Program-made: the position numbers and the translations under genes
Part shown: piece after piece, positions 34,878 through 45,898 of the stretch
Layout of the letters: each line of letters starts with the position of its first letter
Position numbering within the stretch: the stretch's first letter is position 1
Origin: Mactra quadrangularis
Taxonomy: Eukaryota; Mollusca; Bivalvia; Venerida; Mactridae
Direction of reading: 5' to 3'
Assembly: GCA_025267735.1 (NCBI GenBank)
Contig: CM046303.1
Span: 36,717,380-36,781,379 of the forward strand
DNA length: 64,000 bases
The notes under the pieces: model-generated
Told to the model about the DNA's origin: nothing
Seen by the model: only the letters and a program-made list of their open reading frames with translations
Database searches by the model: none

Positions 34878-35165
34878 CCCGGGTCAATAGCGCAGTCGGT
34901 AGCGTGCCGGGATTTGGAATCTCGTGCCCGAGGGGGTGTGGGTTCGAATCCCATCCGGGGATGTTATACCCTTCCATGAAAATTTGACAATAATGTAAAT
35001 TTTTCTCCATTGAGTAGATAATATGGAGAAGTTTCCGCCCTTGTGGAAGGGTAGGTGAGTACCGGTTGTAGACAATGGTCCAGGAAAGCTAAGTTAGGTG
35101 CTCTGGACGCTGTAAAATGACCTAAATTGTGTTAACACTCCAATAAATATAAATAAATAAAATCT
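34878..35165 (+). mobile_element. tRNA-derived SINE, family A, copy 2
   Basis: Same head, body and A-rich tail as the copy at 30990, flanked by the direct repeat TCTCCTTGAA (34868-34877 and 35165-35174), a clear target duplication. The second CACGGCG part of the 3' body is deleted. Confidence 0.9.
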
Positions 35166-35314
35166 CTCCTTGAACATTCTAAGTAGTAATTAGTAGGATG
35201 TTTTTGACGAAAGAAATATCTAGAAGCTACTTATAAAACCCATTAGTTTTAATTATGAACAAAGTATGATGGATTTGTTAAACAATACTGGTATCATCTT
35301 TCATAGTTCATGTA

Positions 35315-36032
35315 TAGGTCGTTTGCGTTAAAGCTTGACCCCTAAAATCATGATATATCTCAATAACTATCGGATTGAATTAACTCAAATTTTGTATGTG
35401 ATCATAACTAGCATTTTCCTTCTCAAATCCAAAAATTCAGAATTTTTCTTTAATTACATAACATACTTCCCAATGCAATGCAAATTTTGAAGCCAAAAAG
35501 CGACTTTTGTTAAATGGGTATGTGCCATAATCAGAACAGCCACATAACAGTAGATACAAAATAATAGCTAAATATGAGGCCCGGTTAGAAATTTTATTTG
35601 ATAACAAAGTATAACCGTATATACAAACTCAAATATCGTCATCACTGTCGTCTGCATCGTCAAAATCTATACAAATTCTACACGTACGATTTTAAAGACG
35701 GGCCTCTGCTTAACAATTCAGTAGACCGTCGAGTGTTTATTTAAGCGACAAATTTACATAAACGCACGGGACTTAAATACACTGGAAATATGACAATGTT
35801 ATAATCAGAACAGCTTATTTTACCTCCCGCCGGATTTTTGATAAAAAATTCCTAATATTTTGCATTGTACCTTATGAAAAACTTTTTTATTTATCTATTA
35901 AAATTTCTGAAAATTTTAATCCTAGAAGGAAAAATTGAAATAAGATTGTATTAAAATTTTTAGCAAAATCGCTGTTATAGTTTAAAAGATATTTACGGCA
36001 AATAGGGGTCCAGCATTAACGCAAACGACCTA
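35315..36032. mobile_element. ~720-bp inverted-repeat transposon, copy 2 (inverted)
   Basis: Same TAGGTCGTTTGCGTTAA ends, flanked by TA (35313-35314 and 36033-36034). By eye it differs from the copy at 28691 by a handful of substitutions and a small deletion in the GCATTGCATGTCTATGGGAA region, which indicates recent movement or conversion. It lies about 280 bp past the 3' end of the elongase coding region. Confidence 0.88.
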
Positions 36033-36311
36033 TACCATTTCACCTAACCAAACCTTAACAGTGTCAGAAAATAGTTTCAGCTAAAATCCAAAAACAAATG
36101 ATCACTAGCAAGAGAGAAAAGTTACTTTTTGGTCAGTAAGTAAATTCACTGGGATAACAAACCAGAGCCCATGTAACAGTGTTATAAAGGGGTCTTACAA
36201 CTGGTAAGTGGTTTACTGGTGTAAATCCTGCTATAGTCAAATTATCGTAAGATTTTTGATAATACGTGTATATGGTGCCTTGATGATTTTGTGATAAGGA
36301 AATTGACGAAG

Positions 36312-36953
36312 TCATGAACTTTTCTTGGTGCCATTGTATGAAGATCCATTGCTCACTGAGTTTCCATTAGGTTTAGATTTAATATCATTGTTGGTTGTTT
36401 TTGCACTGGATTTCTTAATATAGGCTTTATAATAAAAATTAGAGAATAAACTTAACATAGTTATACCATAAAATATTCCATATATACAATAGGTATGATA
36501 TATATAACCTATTGTGGCATGGATCAAGTCTATCAAAAACTGTAAAATTTGAAACTGTGTTAAAAATTTCTTCCACTGTGGAGGTTGGTCAGGATATAAG
36601 GCACATAGACCATAATAAAGGTATAAAACTACATGTACAGCAGAATTAAGGGCCAGGTATGGGGTCATAGCAGGGTATGGGTAATAATTGTATGCGATAT
36701 CACTAAGTATTAACATGCTGCTATGGTGATAAACATGAAGAACTGAAATTTGACGTTGACGATGCCGTAAAATCATAAACACAGTGTCTAACAACTCAAA
36801 TATTTTCACTATTGCATATATTTTAAATACAGGTTTCAAACTTTCCATTGGACTTGCTAGGAACGATGATTCAGCTTGTAACATTTCATAAATGAATCCA
36901 CACATAGTATAAACACTAACTGCACTAGCTGTGAGGTTATACACCACTAAAAT
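36312..36953 (-). CDS. Divergent ELOVL coding exon 2
   Basis: 213 codons plus stop after acceptor ATTTCAG. It contains all catalytic motifs and the dilysine C-terminus; the low-complexity tail NGNSVSNGSSYNGTKKSS is cytosolic by family topology. Confidence 0.9.
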   Translation of the reverse strand: MLVVYNLTASAVSVYTMCGFIYEMLQAESSFLASPMESLKPVFKIYAIVKIFELLDTVFMILRHRQRQISVLHVYHHSSMLILSDIAYNYYPYPAMTPYLALNSAVHVVLYLYYGLCALYPDQPPQWKKFLTQFQILQFLIDLIHATIGYIYHTYCIYGIFYGITMLSLFSNFYYKAYIKKSSAKTTNNDIKSKPNGNSVSNGSSYNGTKKSS

Positions 36954-38317
36954 CTGAAATATAAATCATCACATTATCATATAATAATTAATACTTAATT
37001 TAATGAAGCCATACATTTGGATAAATTCAATCTTCCATGTGACATTTTCCATGTGGATCTCATGGACAATTCTGCACACTTGAGGCAACTCAGTATTTAC
37101 ATGTAAGTACATGTTGCTGAATATGCATAATTTATGAGTAGAAATTAAGAAACGTAACCAAAAAATAATGTAATAGCTATGGTTGTACAGCAGCTTGGCC
37201 CAGTCATACATCAGGGGCGGTTCCTTTTCTAGGGGGGGGGGGGGGTTCCAAACTTTCGAACCACAACCACATTGTACACTGTTTGCAGAATTACACAACA
37301 TGTTGATAATAAAATCTACACATCATTAAACCTATGTTAAGCAAAGAGAAAATTTGCTTCATATTTCTTAAAAATGGCCTACAGTTAAAAAATACACTCA
37401 TGGACAGGTACATTTTGGAAATTTTAGGGGAGGTCCGGACCCCTGACCCACCCCTGCTGAATCCGGCTATGTACATGCTACAATGTACATGAAATGTTAA
37501 CATTTACTAAATATACTAAATATCAACATTTACAGTAAATAATGTATCATAATTAACAAATACAAACAGGACTTAGAGTATGCGTACGTAAAGACAGCAA
37601 TAATAACATCGGTACAGCAGTACAACATTAAACCCTTACTGATAGAATTTTTACCAGTACAGCAGTAAACCCTCACTGTCAGAATTTTCACCAGTACAAC
37701 AGTAATCCCTGTTGTACTGGTGAAAATTTTATCAATAAGGGTTTACTGTTGTACTGCTGAAAATTTTATCAGTAAGGCTTTACTGTTGTACTGCTGTACT
37801 GATGAAAATTCTATCAATAAGGGTTGTTTGTTGTAGTGCTGTACTGATAAAAATTCTATCAGTAAGGGTTTACTGTTGTACTGCTGTACTGATGAAAATT
37901 TTATCATTAAGGGTTTACTGTTGTACTGCTGTACTGATGTTACTGCTGTCTTCACATACATATAGAGTATACAGTCATGTACATGGTAGTTATACAAACA
38001 CTTGTTTAATTGTGTTAATAAGAATTCATGACTAGAATGCCACAGAAAATATCAAATAAACAATGTACATGTAGAAGCAAAGTGTGTGAATTAAGAAAAA
38101 AGAAAGAGAAAAAAATCAAAGAATTAAACTAAAGGAAAAACTCTAAAGAAAATGCATAAGAAAAACTACTTACAGGTCTTAAGTTAAGAGGAGATGTAAA
38201 TTTCTTCCATTGAGAAGCTAGTAGAATCATGAGAAGATATCCACACAATATAGGAAATGTATCAAGTCTAGATATAAACTTTAGTCCAGTAACAATCTTC
38301 TCTGGAGTCAAACCCAT
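36312..38317 (-). CDS. Divergent ELOVL fatty acid elongase (2 coding exons)
   Basis: Join 38317-38174 and 36953-36312: 261 residues. It should act as 3-ketoacyl-CoA synthase in the ER. Motifs: KIFELLDT (98-105), histidine box HVYHH (121-125), NSAVHVVLYLYY (151-162, with Leu where the family usually has Met) and TQFQILQ (180-186). HVYHH is typical of the ELOVL2/4/5 side of the family, which handles polyunsaturated or very long chains. The loop before KIFELLDT lacks roughly 30 residues compared with vertebrate ELOVL4. The C-terminus KKSS is a canonical dilysine ER retrieval signal. The junction is donor CCT|GTAAGT and acceptor ATTTCAG|ATT, phase 0. A pyrimidine-rich TTTCAG about 40 bp upstream of the ATG suggests a further 5' UTR exon. 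The intron holds a hAT-like MITE and a minisatellite foldback. It may be a mollusc-specific elongase class; exact orthology is open. Confidence 0.88.
37212..37456. mobile_element. hAT-like MITE in elongase intron
   Basis: Ends CAGGGGCGGTTCC and GGACCCCTGACC...CACCCCTG face each other over about 245 bp, with a 14-G run just inside the left end (37232-37245). A similar GGGGTTGATCC plus poly-G arrangement occurs at 52629-52662. No target duplication was identified. Confidence 0.55.
37580..37965. repeat. Minisatellite foldback in elongase intron
   Basis: Units of 37-45 bp (AGTAAGGGTTTACTGTTGTA, CTGCTGTACTGATGAAAATT) run forward from about 37705 to 37950 and in the opposite orientation from 37610 to 37705. 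The outer ends, GTAAAGACAGCAATAATAAC on the left and GTTACTGCTGTCTTCAC on the right, are inverted copies. The same unit and the same right end recur at 61206-62170. Confidence 0.85.
38174..38317 (-). CDS. Divergent ELOVL coding exon 1
   Basis: 48 codons from ATG to donor GTAAGTAG. It encodes the N-terminus MGLTPEKIV, the first membrane helix and the LNLRP stretch that leads into ILVVYN in exon 2, matching the family pattern at the start of the second helix. Confidence 0.82.
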
Positions 38318-38503
38318 TCTTATAGTATCTTCTTAAAAAACTATATATCTGAAATCAGAAGTAAAATTATATTACAAGCACTCAGCTAAAAACGGTGGAT
38401 TGAAGATTCCAAGCCTTGAAAATCTGATGTATGTACAATCTACAATAAAAGAATACTAAATGAACAACTGGAGATGCTATATAAGGTCTTCTATGACCTC
38501 AAA
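38318..38503. other. Upstream flank of divergent ELOVL
   Basis: Likely holds intron and acceptor (TTTCAG near 38355 on the minus strand) of a 5' UTR exon. No core promoter motif could be assigned. Confidence 0.35.
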
Positions 38504-38507
38504 TTAA

Positions 38508-39521
38508 GGTAGAATACCCATAATACACATATCAAGGAATAAGACTTTTGCTACTTTCTTTATAATCAGGATCACAACCTAGATTCACTGGCAAAATATT
38601 TTAAATTTTTACCGTCCAATAAATTTTTTATAACATTTTTTTGAAAATTGAGTTATAAGTAAGAATCACACTGTAAATTTGAAGGGGTATATGTCTTTAA
38701 AATGTAAAATTGATTTAAATAATCGAATTATTTTCATAAATTTTGTTTGATAAAATTCACAATACTTTAATGAATGCAAATACATCAACTTTAATAACTT
38801 TACCTTGGTATTTTTACACACATACCAAGTTAATAATAGGGAGACCCAACAGAAAATGTGACGATTTTCACCAGCTATAAAAACTACAAGTCCGTATCCT
38901 TATTTTTTGACTATGAAAACAGTTTCTGCACTCCTAGTTACACATTTAATAATTTACCTTAAACCATATGGCAATGAATAAAACAAAGAACAAAAACTTT
39001 TACCACAGATAACTAAACAAAATGCCATTTTAATACATCAACCCCCTTTTTGAAAAAATGTCAAAACTCTAGTGATCATCATAATATGAAGTAAACACAT
39101 CTTTACAGTATATATTTTACTTTTAAACGCCATTATTGACAATTTAAAGATAAAATAATGGTATTTTACGGTCTAATTGCATTAATCATCAACAACTTAT
39201 TGATTACGAATTTGTTCGGGGACGAATCTGTTAGGGGACGAATCTTTTCGTCCATTATTTGAATTGGATTTTTAAACTTCCGGTTTAAACTTTTTACACG
39301 AATTCTACCTATTTTCTCAAATAATTAAGAGAATTAATATTCTTGTGAGGTAATACAATAATAATAATAATAATATTTGAAAAATGAGGCATTTACACAA
39401 TAAAAAAGTTCATCCGATCTTTATCGATTGATAACGACACCGACGAAAACCGCTTACGTAATTTGTCGACATGACCCGACATCGCCCGAAGTTTGACAGC
39501 AGCTATTATGGGAATTCTACC
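38508..39521. mobile_element. 1.0-kb transposon with TTAA target duplication
   Basis: Inverted ends GGTAGAATACCCATAATA and, on the other side, GGTAGAATTCCCATAATA (17 of 18 match), each bordered by TTAA (38504-38507 and 39522-39525). TTAA duplication fits piggyBac- or Kolobok-type transposases. No transposase ORF. It lies about 190 bp upstream of the elongase start codon, so the 5' end of that gene may lie in or beyond it. Confidence 0.85.
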
Positions 39522-39811
39522 TTAACATATGCCCTGGTAAATGAAAAGTCTATTGAGACTTTACAATGTTCTAATCCTGTTCAAATAATTAACTGTGTTA
39601 ACTATTGTCGATTATATATTTGTATTATATGTCCATTCTGAGAAATACACATATATAAATATAAAATATAAATAAAACTAACAATGTTTACAATCAAGGG
39701 AAATCACTCTTACTGTACCTCCTGCGTCTGCTACTTATAGTACTCTCCAAGTGTCCCTGTGGTAGATTTAGCTCTAACGTTCACAGTACCACACATATCA
39801 TTACTTAGACA

Positions 39812-40017
39812 AACACAAGTTGATATTACGTTCTATAGATTCGCTCGCACCTTAACTTTGGCGGTTTTACAAAAAATATATCTTTAATTGCTCGCTCATA
39901 AATATTTGGTCAAACTGCTATAAAAAGCTATTGAATTAAGATTTTTCTTCCCTCGCTCGCTCTAATGTTTTTGAAGAAAAATCTGTAGAACACATCATCA
40001 ACTTGTTGTGGCCTTAC
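39812..40017. mobile_element. ~210-bp MITE, third copy
   Basis: The right end ATCAACTTGTTGTGGCC and the body (ATTTGGTCAAACTGCTAT, GCTCGCTCATAAA) match the copy at 31831; the left end is degraded to ACACAAGTTGAT. Confidence 0.8.
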
Positions 40018-40362
40018 CTGAGAGTTTGAATATATTCTACTATCTTTCCTCACAAGAAATAACAATCTTACAAGTTATAACAATGAGGTGAGCCAGTAAA
40101 CAGGAAAACTTTATGATTTGTAGTAAATCATTTACAATCCTATTTTTATGACACTTAAAACCCTGCTATATTTATATATGTTGAACAATAATACCTTTAT
40201 TACAGGAAGTAAGAAACTCTATACCAGTACATTAAGATTGCTTTAATTGTGGTATGTTTATTCATCTGTAGCGATGAAGTTTAAGTAGGCAAAATATAAT
40301 ATTATTTTTAAATGTTTTGTTGATACATGCATACTACTATACATGTATATTGAATTTGTAGC

Positions 40363-42230
40363 CAGTCACCGCGAAACTCGGCAAATTTTTACAGGACAGT
40401 AGGTCCTGTAAAGATTCTTATTTTACAGGACCGGACAAAGTTTTACAGGACCGGAGATATTTTACATATTTTAATGAATTGACAACTGAAAACACATTTA
40501 TTCGCATAACAATCGGCTTTATTGTTCAATAATTCACAATCTCAAATGTAACATTCTTTAAGATATATGGTGTAGCAATCCTTCGTTGTGGACGTGTTTG
40601 ACATCGGACGAATTTTAGGTCATCTTGGCCATTCTTGGGGATAATGGGATCATTTTATTAATTGTAGTCTATTTTCTTGGAATAAAAGTATTTTATGTAG
40701 AATAATCCCTCTAGTGCAGATAGTGAAGATGTTGTTGATCAGGCCATTGCTGTGAGTCAGGTGGCGTTTTGAAAACTACGACTGTAGACTAGACCTTCCC
40801 CTTTATATACAATAAGTGGGGAAATTCTGCCTGGCATCTGTGGTCGGACCACTTTTGCTTGTACTTTTGCCATATTTGTTTATTAAAAAAAAACATTTCT
40901 GACACATCAGACGGTTTCTGTCGTTTTGATCGAGATTGGCTCCTTCAAAAATATCTTTATGAAGTAAATGACATTATTGTTATTAAAAAAATACTCCCCG
41001 TTCTAAATAAGTTCATCTATTCATTTGATGCTCTTCAATTAAGGTTAACATTTTTATCCTTACTTACAATCTAGGTATAAGCTTTTTGCATTACTAACGT
41101 TGATTTAAGAATGTTTCACTTTAATTTGCCAGGGTCGCAAAAATATTTAGCATTACATTAAAATGATTGAAGGGGTATCATTTTTTACGAAATAGAATAA
41201 TTTATAATAGTATGAAAAATAACATTATTTTGTAGTAAATTAATGACAAGCTATGTTTTTGACGATTACTTTTGTGGATTTACGACTTTGTTTATGATTT
41301 GATTTTCGCGCGTATGTGCCGAAATTGACACATTATCCTGAATACCACATTCGCGCGACAAAGACGTAGTCAGGGTAAGACCCTGACAAAGTAGGCAATG
41401 TTGCATTTTCTTTTATTCATATCAATAGACAACATCATGCTTTCGATCCTTTCACTATCAGTCAACGCCATTGTGCTTCCACACACATCAATAAAATACG
41501 TACATTCTCTGAAAAATATTTTGGTTGTTTTTTTTTGCCTTTTTCCCAGAAAGACAGACGTCATTGACAATTATCAGTTAATTTAAACAAAGAAAATCGA
41601 TTTCCTACAATCGCCGATATCGTTTTCTTTCAAAATCAGTTATTATTTGATTCACTTGTAACAAGTGAAAAAAGGTCACGCTTGTTTTAAGCATTCATTC
41701 TAATTAACAAATAAAATTATTAGACTTGATGGTTACACAATGAGACATTGCAATTATGACATTGATACGCTATCAAACATCAACAAAGTGTGAAAAAATG
41801 CTGACACACAGTCATCTTATCTTAAATTGTTTACATCAATTTCCACTAAAAATTGCCAACACATTCATCAAACAAAGGATTAATATTGATTTTAATTGCT
41901 GCAAACTATTAAAATATATACTCCTCAGTGTACATGACAATTTGTGACGTAATAAATCAAGATAACTAACTTAAAAATTATATGATATATACCGAAATAC
42001 GCATGGCATATAGTAACAGAATTTCACGATCAACTTGTCACAGAATTTGACGACTGTCGTAAATTAGTTAACGTTACTTTTTTGCCGGCGATTGTATGCC
42101 TATTTATAACTTCCACGACGTTAGGTCTAGATTTTGTCGGACAGTCGGTCCTGTGAACCTGCGAAAATCGACGGACCTTCTAAATTTTTACCGGACATGT
42201 CCGTCGGTCCGCCATGTTTCGCGGTGACTG
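40363..42230. mobile_element. hAT-type transposon, 1.9 kb
   Basis: Perfect 15-bp ends CAGTCACCGCGAAAC / GTTTCGCGGTGACTG, flanked by the exact 8-bp duplication TTTGTAGC (40355-40362 and 42231-42238). Subterminal zones repeat TTTTACAGGACCGGA on the left and GGACCGACGGACATG (complement) on the right. The core around 41600-41960 is related to 8220-8680. ORFs of 62-71 codons have no domain; non-autonomous. Confidence 0.92.
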
Positions 42231-42238
42231 TTTGTAGC

Positions 42239-42703
42239 TATTGAAAGATTAGGCAAAATGTCATATTTTATTTGTACTTTATGTATTTACACTAACATGT
42301 ATTTAGAAAAAAATATTTATCTTCATGAATAGTTTTAATATTTTGTTGTTTGCATATTGACAAAAATTGTTTGCTTTTTCAAGAATGAAAAATAAATTTA
42401 GATTTATAAAGAATACTAGTCGACGTCTTTAACAAGGAACCACTCCACCTCTGAATAAATATAATGTTCAAAGGACAAATCTATTATCAACCAGGATTTA
42501 TTCAGCTTTTTCTATATAATTATTTAGCTTAAATGTAAAATAAAATAGAAGTTTTTCACATGTTGTTTGATCACTGCTTCCTTGTTTACTTTAACATATA
42601 CTAGACACGGAAAATAAAGTTTCTAACACTAGGTAACAATGCAGTAGGTTTTTATCTTTTTTTGTTGTGTTTAACACCGTAGCAACACATTGTATAGGTT
42701 ACC
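42239..42703. other. Short intergenic stretch
   Basis: No gene or repeat recognised. Confidence 0.35.
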
Positions 42704-43442
42704 CGTCTGTAAAAGTTCCATGCTCAAGTTTACTCTAAGTATGGACTTCCATGAAAATCAATGGAATTCCATGGAATATTTAATGTTTTCCATGGAATTA
42801 CATGGAAAAACAAAAAGCGTGGAATATTTTTCCACGGTAACATGGCATTTTCTCCATGCAAACATGGAAAAGCATGGAGATTTCTCCATGCCGGGAAACG
42901 TGGAAAAGATCACAAGAAAGCATGGAAAGTTGGGACTTAGTTTTTTTAACCCTGGAAAAAACTTAGATTTTTTCAAGAAGCATGGAAAATACTTAAACAT
43001 TTTCTTCTGCCCAGGATTAAATCGTTTTTTTAATTTGTGGACTTGGCACAATAATTAGCATGTTTTGATGAAACAGCATGTGCAAAACAGCTTTAAGTGA
43101 TCTCAGAGAGCAGACACATTCATTTGCTTTGAAAAATTAAGTATATTTCACTCTAAGTGTGGTGAAATAAAACCTTGATTCAATCCACTTCTACAACTGA
43201 AGTTCTTGTACATGTACATTTCTAAAATACATGTATGAGATAAAATACTTAAAATATTGTTTAAGGTCTTTAAAATGTTTTCTTTTAAATTTTGAAATTG
43301 CCAACATGGTGGAAACATGACTTTATCACATGAAAAATAATATTTATACAAACAACAGACTTCAATTATACTATAAGAAACAATTTTCCTGAGCCTAGCA
43401 TAGTCCCTGAAGCTAGTCTCAAAATTGTTTGGAGATTATAAA

Positions 43443-43748
43443 CATGTGCATTCGGAACTTTTCGGCGATCTTCTAGCAGATAAACCTCGGATATCATAAG
43501 GTGAATAAGAAGATCTAGCTGAATTTGGTTTCTGTGGTAAAATAGTCTGAACTACACAGAAATACGACGTCCCCGGGAGACATTGTACTGATGAAATGAT
43601 GCGATAAAGCGTGTAACAATATTATTATTAAATGTTGACATGAAAATTACAGTCGCCGGACCTCATAACCTGGTTGTAATCCCACTACGTCTGATTTCCG
43701 AGGTATATCTTCGTAGATGATCGCCGAGTTCCGAATAAAACATGTGAT
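43443..43748. repeat. Inverted repeat of ~50-bp arms, 200-bp loop
   Basis: The left arm runs CATGTGCATTCGGAACTTTT, CGGCGATCTTCTAGC, AACCTCGG; the right arm is its inverse with CCGAGGTATA, GATCGCCGAGTTCCGAATA and CATGTG. CpG-richer than the surroundings. Confidence 0.75.
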
Positions 43749-43933
43749 GACACCTGAACTGGTCAGCATTTTCTCTCACTAAAGGGATGGTATTTTATGT
43801 GTAAACTTGTAAGCCAGTCTAGATGACTCAGATTTGGCGCTTGATTCAAACAGATTTAACGGATTAGAGAAGGAACAGTTTTGTGTGATGGAAAGAACAA
43901 TCTGGATTTATTTAAATATTTAGAGTGGAAATA

Positions 43934-44957
43934 ATCAGCTTTTGGACTGATAAAAAATAATTTTTATGACATTGAATACTGTGCTGAGAAATATTTAAGT
44001 TCAAAGCAAAGTGAAGAGTGCTACTTATGTACAATTTTGACTCAAAAGTGTGATGAAAGAGGTTTTGACGGAATTGGTGGTAAGTCAAGTTTTATAACTG
44101 CTTTTATATTTTCATATAAATGTTTTAGTATATTTTACTTTTATTTTTTATTTATTTCATTAAACTATAGGCACTCTGGCCTCATGTGGAAATATCATTG
44201 AAAAATAGTGTTATGTTTTGTGATGTCAAAAATTAATAGATACCTGATAGTGTAAAAACAGTACCAATTAATTCTTATCAATACATGTAAATGTTTTTGT
44301 CTCTGAGAGTCAGTTATTTCTATCCTCTGGTATCAGAAAAGTTTTCAAAAAATATTAAAATTAGAGCCTCATTTTTTAAATGCTCTTGATTACTGGTTTG
44401 AATAGATACTGCTTTTAATTCATTAAGAAACAATTTTGATTTAACAGAAACTGTCAAGCTAAATTATATTATCTTTAAAGTTCATTCTGGCAGGAAAATT
44501 TAAAATTAAATCACAGCAATCATTCTATATCATCATACTGTCGAAGAGAAAGTTGAGTTGTTATTATACTATTTAATCTTTCTTTAATGAAAAAAGTTAG
44601 AAGTTTGTAATTATTTGACTTAATCAATATATTCAGTAGACTAGTTGCTATACATATTATACTTCATATTTTTTTCATCTTAACCTTTAATATTAATACT
44701 ATCTTTTCTTCTTCCAACAGGACACATCAGTGGAATGTCCAATGCGTTAATACATACTTAATGGTTGTGAAAAGTTGTGATTTATTATACTGAAGCATTC
44801 AAGACCACATTAGATTATGGACTAAAGTGACATTTAGTTAAATACAATCAGGAATTCATTGAAGTAGCATGTTAAAGTTAAACAATTTAAAAACAGTTAT
44901 TTTATTATCATTCATTTTTAAGTGATTTGTAAAATAATAAAATAGAAATAAATGTTA
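43934..44957 (+). other. Candidate spliced transcript, coding status unclear
   Basis: A strong donor GGTG|GTAAGT starts at about 44080 and a strong acceptor CTTCTTCCAACAG ends at 44720; the second exon ends with AATAAAATAGAAATAAATG at 44938-44956, a good polyadenylation context. One frame through the first exon is open for about 48 codons (contains EECYLCTILTQKCDERGFDG) and continues to a stop 14 codons into exon 2, but it has no Met and a stop upstream. It could be the last two exons of a gene, or a non-coding RNA. It lies inside the 42704-45898 element. Confidence 0.35.
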
Positions 44958-45051
44958 GTAATTTTACTACTAGTTTTATTATTTTTTTTCTAAATTTCAA
45001 AAAAGCATGAATTTTTTAATTCAAAAACTATATTTTATGATTTCATGACAG

Positions 45052-45283
45052 TTGCCGAGTGTGCCGAGTGAGGAACCATTGAAAATTAGGACCGGAAGTG
45101 GGTTGTCTGAAAAGACAAAGTCCACTGGCCAGTCTGTGTATAATGGTGCCACACCTCCGTCATACAAGGTAGCCGCCCCCAAAGGCTGAATCCTGAAGCT
45201 CCTGAAATCATTTCAAGAAAAGGAGGTAGATGTAAATCCAAACCTAGTTGGTTACAATCCAATGACTGGGTCACTTAAACTGT
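45052..45283 (+). pseudogene. Orphan coding-like exon, function unknown
   Basis: After a good acceptor (ATGATTTCATGACAG) one frame reads LPSVPSEEPLKIRTGSGLSE, then TGQSVYNGATPPSYKVAAP, hits a TGA, and stays open in the same frame to a second stop (VDVNPNLVGYNPMTGSLKL). Composition is GC-richer and protein-like compared with the neighbours. I do not recognise the family. The TGA, and an overlapping minus-strand ORF at 45086-45274, leave strand and integrity uncertain; it may be a captured gene fragment. Confidence 0.35.
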
Positions 45284-45898
45284 GATATCAAGTTTAGCTC
45301 CATTCACGTTTACTATGGATCCCCATTCATGACATCGTTTATATATTATTGTTATTGTTATTTTGCTGTACATGATTTACTTTCAGGTACCTGAGAGATG
45401 GTGTTTGTGAATGTTCACTTTCATTATTTTTTGTTTGTTTTTCATTTCTATAAGATAATGTTAAATAATATCTTCAAACAGTAATAGTACAGCTAAATGA
45501 TTGGATTACATTGCATAATTATGTGGTGGTTGCCATCAACAGCTGTATAAGGGCATATTTGATTCTCCTAGTTAGACAGATATAGGGGGACTTTTCAGGA
45601 ACTGCATGGCTAATCTTCCTCAGTTTGCATGGAAAATATACCAGGGTTTTCCAGCCTAGCATGGCAAATTTTCCAGGGTATGTTGGAAATTTTTGTTTTC
45701 CAGAGTATCTCTAATTTAGTCTGAATACTCGATGGTTTTCCAGCGGAGCATAGCAAATTTTCCAGCGTTTTCCAGCGTACCTCCTTTTTTCATGTTGTTC
45801 CACGCTTTTCAATGGAAAAGCATGGAAAATTAGTCCGAATACTCCATGCTCCAAAGTCCATGGAAAATTTGCCGCACAACATGAAGCTTTTACAGACG

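Larger units (their letters stand above)
42704..45898. mobile_element. ~3.2-kb inverted-repeat element with CATGGAA ends
   Basis: The left end CGTCTGTAAAAGTTCCATG and right end CATGAAGCTTTTACAGACG are inverted copies. Beyond them both ends are packed with CATGGAA/TTCCATG (left to about 43020, right from about 45600) and share AAAAGCGTGGAA at similar depth. The inside holds a foldback (43443-43748) and exon-like sequence (43.8-45.3 kb). No transposase was recognised and no target duplication is clear, so class is unknown. Confidence 0.65.

Noticed and set aside
42690..43058. ORFs of about 100 codons on both strands
   Set aside because: They lie in CATGGAA/TTCCATG repeats and have no domain; the repeat structure keeps both strands open.
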